This document shows positions 6,296 to 7,496 of a stretch of DNA of 7,496 bases, piece by piece. Below the pieces are notes generated by a model. That model made no database searches. It was not told the DNA's origin and was given only the letters and a program-made list of their open reading frames with translations. Position 1 is the first letter of the stretch. Each line of letters begins with the position of its first letter. The DNA is taken from positions 1 to 7,496 of the forward strand of contig CAMLFK010000247.1 of assembly GCA_946479255.1 (NCBI GenBank). The letters run 5' to 3'. The DNA comes from an uncultured Oxalobacteraceae bacterium. GTDB taxonomy: Bacteria > Pseudomonadota > Gammaproteobacteria > Burkholderiales > Burkholderiaceae. The translations under genes and the position numbers were made by a program.

Positions 6296-6321
6296 GTCAT
6301 CCCCGCGCAGGCGGGGATGAC
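6296..6321. repeat. Single REP-type palindrome downstream of ilvC
   Basis: A perfect hairpin: 11-bp arms GTCATCCCCGC / GCGGGGATGAC around the loop GCAG. Its first 22 bases are identical to 2712-2733, the left half of the REP pair between the accessory region and leuA. It lies 30 bases after the ilvC stop. No T-run follows on the minus strand, so any effect on ilvC mRNA would be 3'-end stabilisation rather than classical termination. No second inverted copy is nearby, so this is a singlet. Confidence 0.75.
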
Positions 6322-6350
6322 GGTACTCTTACTGAACTGTGAAAAACTGA

Positions 6351-7370
<1,020 letters not shown>

Positions 7371-7403
7371 TTAATCCTGTGCTTTTCGTGTTTCGTTATT
7401 TTG

Positions 7404-7428
7404 TTTGGTGGACACGAGGTCCACCGAA
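7404..7428. repeat. Hairpin in the ilvH-ilvC spacer
   Basis: GGTGGAC (7407-7413) and GTCCACC (7419-7425) form a perfect 7-bp stem with a 5-base loop, extendable by two A-T pairs after one mismatch. In the minus-strand transcript it is followed by A-rich sequence rather than U-rich, so it is not an intrinsic terminator. It lies 37 bases before the ilvC ATG and just after the ilvH stop. It could be an mRNA processing or stability element, or a protein-binding palindrome. Confidence 0.4.
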
Positions 7429-7441
7429 TATATCGCCAGCG

Positions 7442-7496
7442 TCAAACCTTGAGGATGCGCTCGCCGCGGCCGATGCCGGAACCGCCCGTGCGGACG
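7442..7496 (-). CDS. ilvH: Acetolactate synthase small (regulatory) subunit, C-terminal end only
   Basis: The last 17 codons are visible on the minus strand, reading VRTGGSGIGRGERILKV then TGA (7442-7444). This is the conserved C-terminal tail of the small subunit of acetohydroxyacid synthase in proteobacteria. That subunit binds valine and activates the large catalytic subunit IlvB in the first common step of valine, leucine and isoleucine synthesis. The identification rests on this short tail plus the position directly before ilvC, the standard Burkholderiales order. The rest of the gene lies beyond the right edge. The symbol ilvN is also used for this subunit. Confidence 0.92.
   Translation of the reverse strand, partial: VRTGGSGIGRGERILKV

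Overview
The window looks like a chromosomal segment of a GC-rich betaproteobacterium. Burkholderiales is the best fit, probably Oxalobacteraceae (Massilia, Duganella or Janthinobacterium type). The reason is the gene order on the minus strand, ilvH (end only), ilvC, a SIMPL-family gene, pssA, leuA, which matches the branched-chain amino acid / phosphatidylserine synthase neighbourhood typical of that order. The family-level guess also rests on the style of the Rhs proteins and is an inference.

Layout. Positions 1-2641 (plus strand) are an accessory region. It begins with the 3' end of an Rhs gene whose core is followed by a variable C-terminal tip. A small acidic protein gene overlaps the Rhs stop by an ATGA and is a candidate immunity gene. 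Next is the wreck of a second Rhs gene (about 959-1499), with a signal-peptide-like start, YD-type repeats, a frame change near 1200 and no core or tip. Its reading frame ends in another ATGA overlap with a 71-residue single-span membrane protein. A LAS-type murein endopeptidase gene and, through a third ATGA overlap, a small secreted four-cysteine protein complete the region. This part is visibly less GC-rich than the genes to its right.

Positions 2642-2895 separate the two halves, which are transcribed toward each other. They hold a REP-type palindrome pair (2716-2808). A related single palindrome recurs at 6296-6321, between ilvC and the SIMPL gene.

Positions 2896-7496 (minus strand) are core metabolism, read from right to left: acetolactate synthase small subunit, ketol-acid reductoisomerase, a periplasmic SIMPL protein, phosphatidylserine synthase and 2-isopropylmalate synthase. 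ilvH and ilvC act in valine/isoleucine synthesis, and leuA draws the valine precursor 2-oxoisovalerate into leucine. pssA makes phosphatidylserine for the membrane and sits 32 bases upstream of leuA, probably in one transcript.

The most interesting part is the left third. It looks like a graveyard and reservoir of interbacterial-competition modules (Rhs tip plus partner, peptidoglycan peptidase plus periplasmic partner) stacked beside a core operon. The effector/immunity reading is inferred from architecture and has not been shown.
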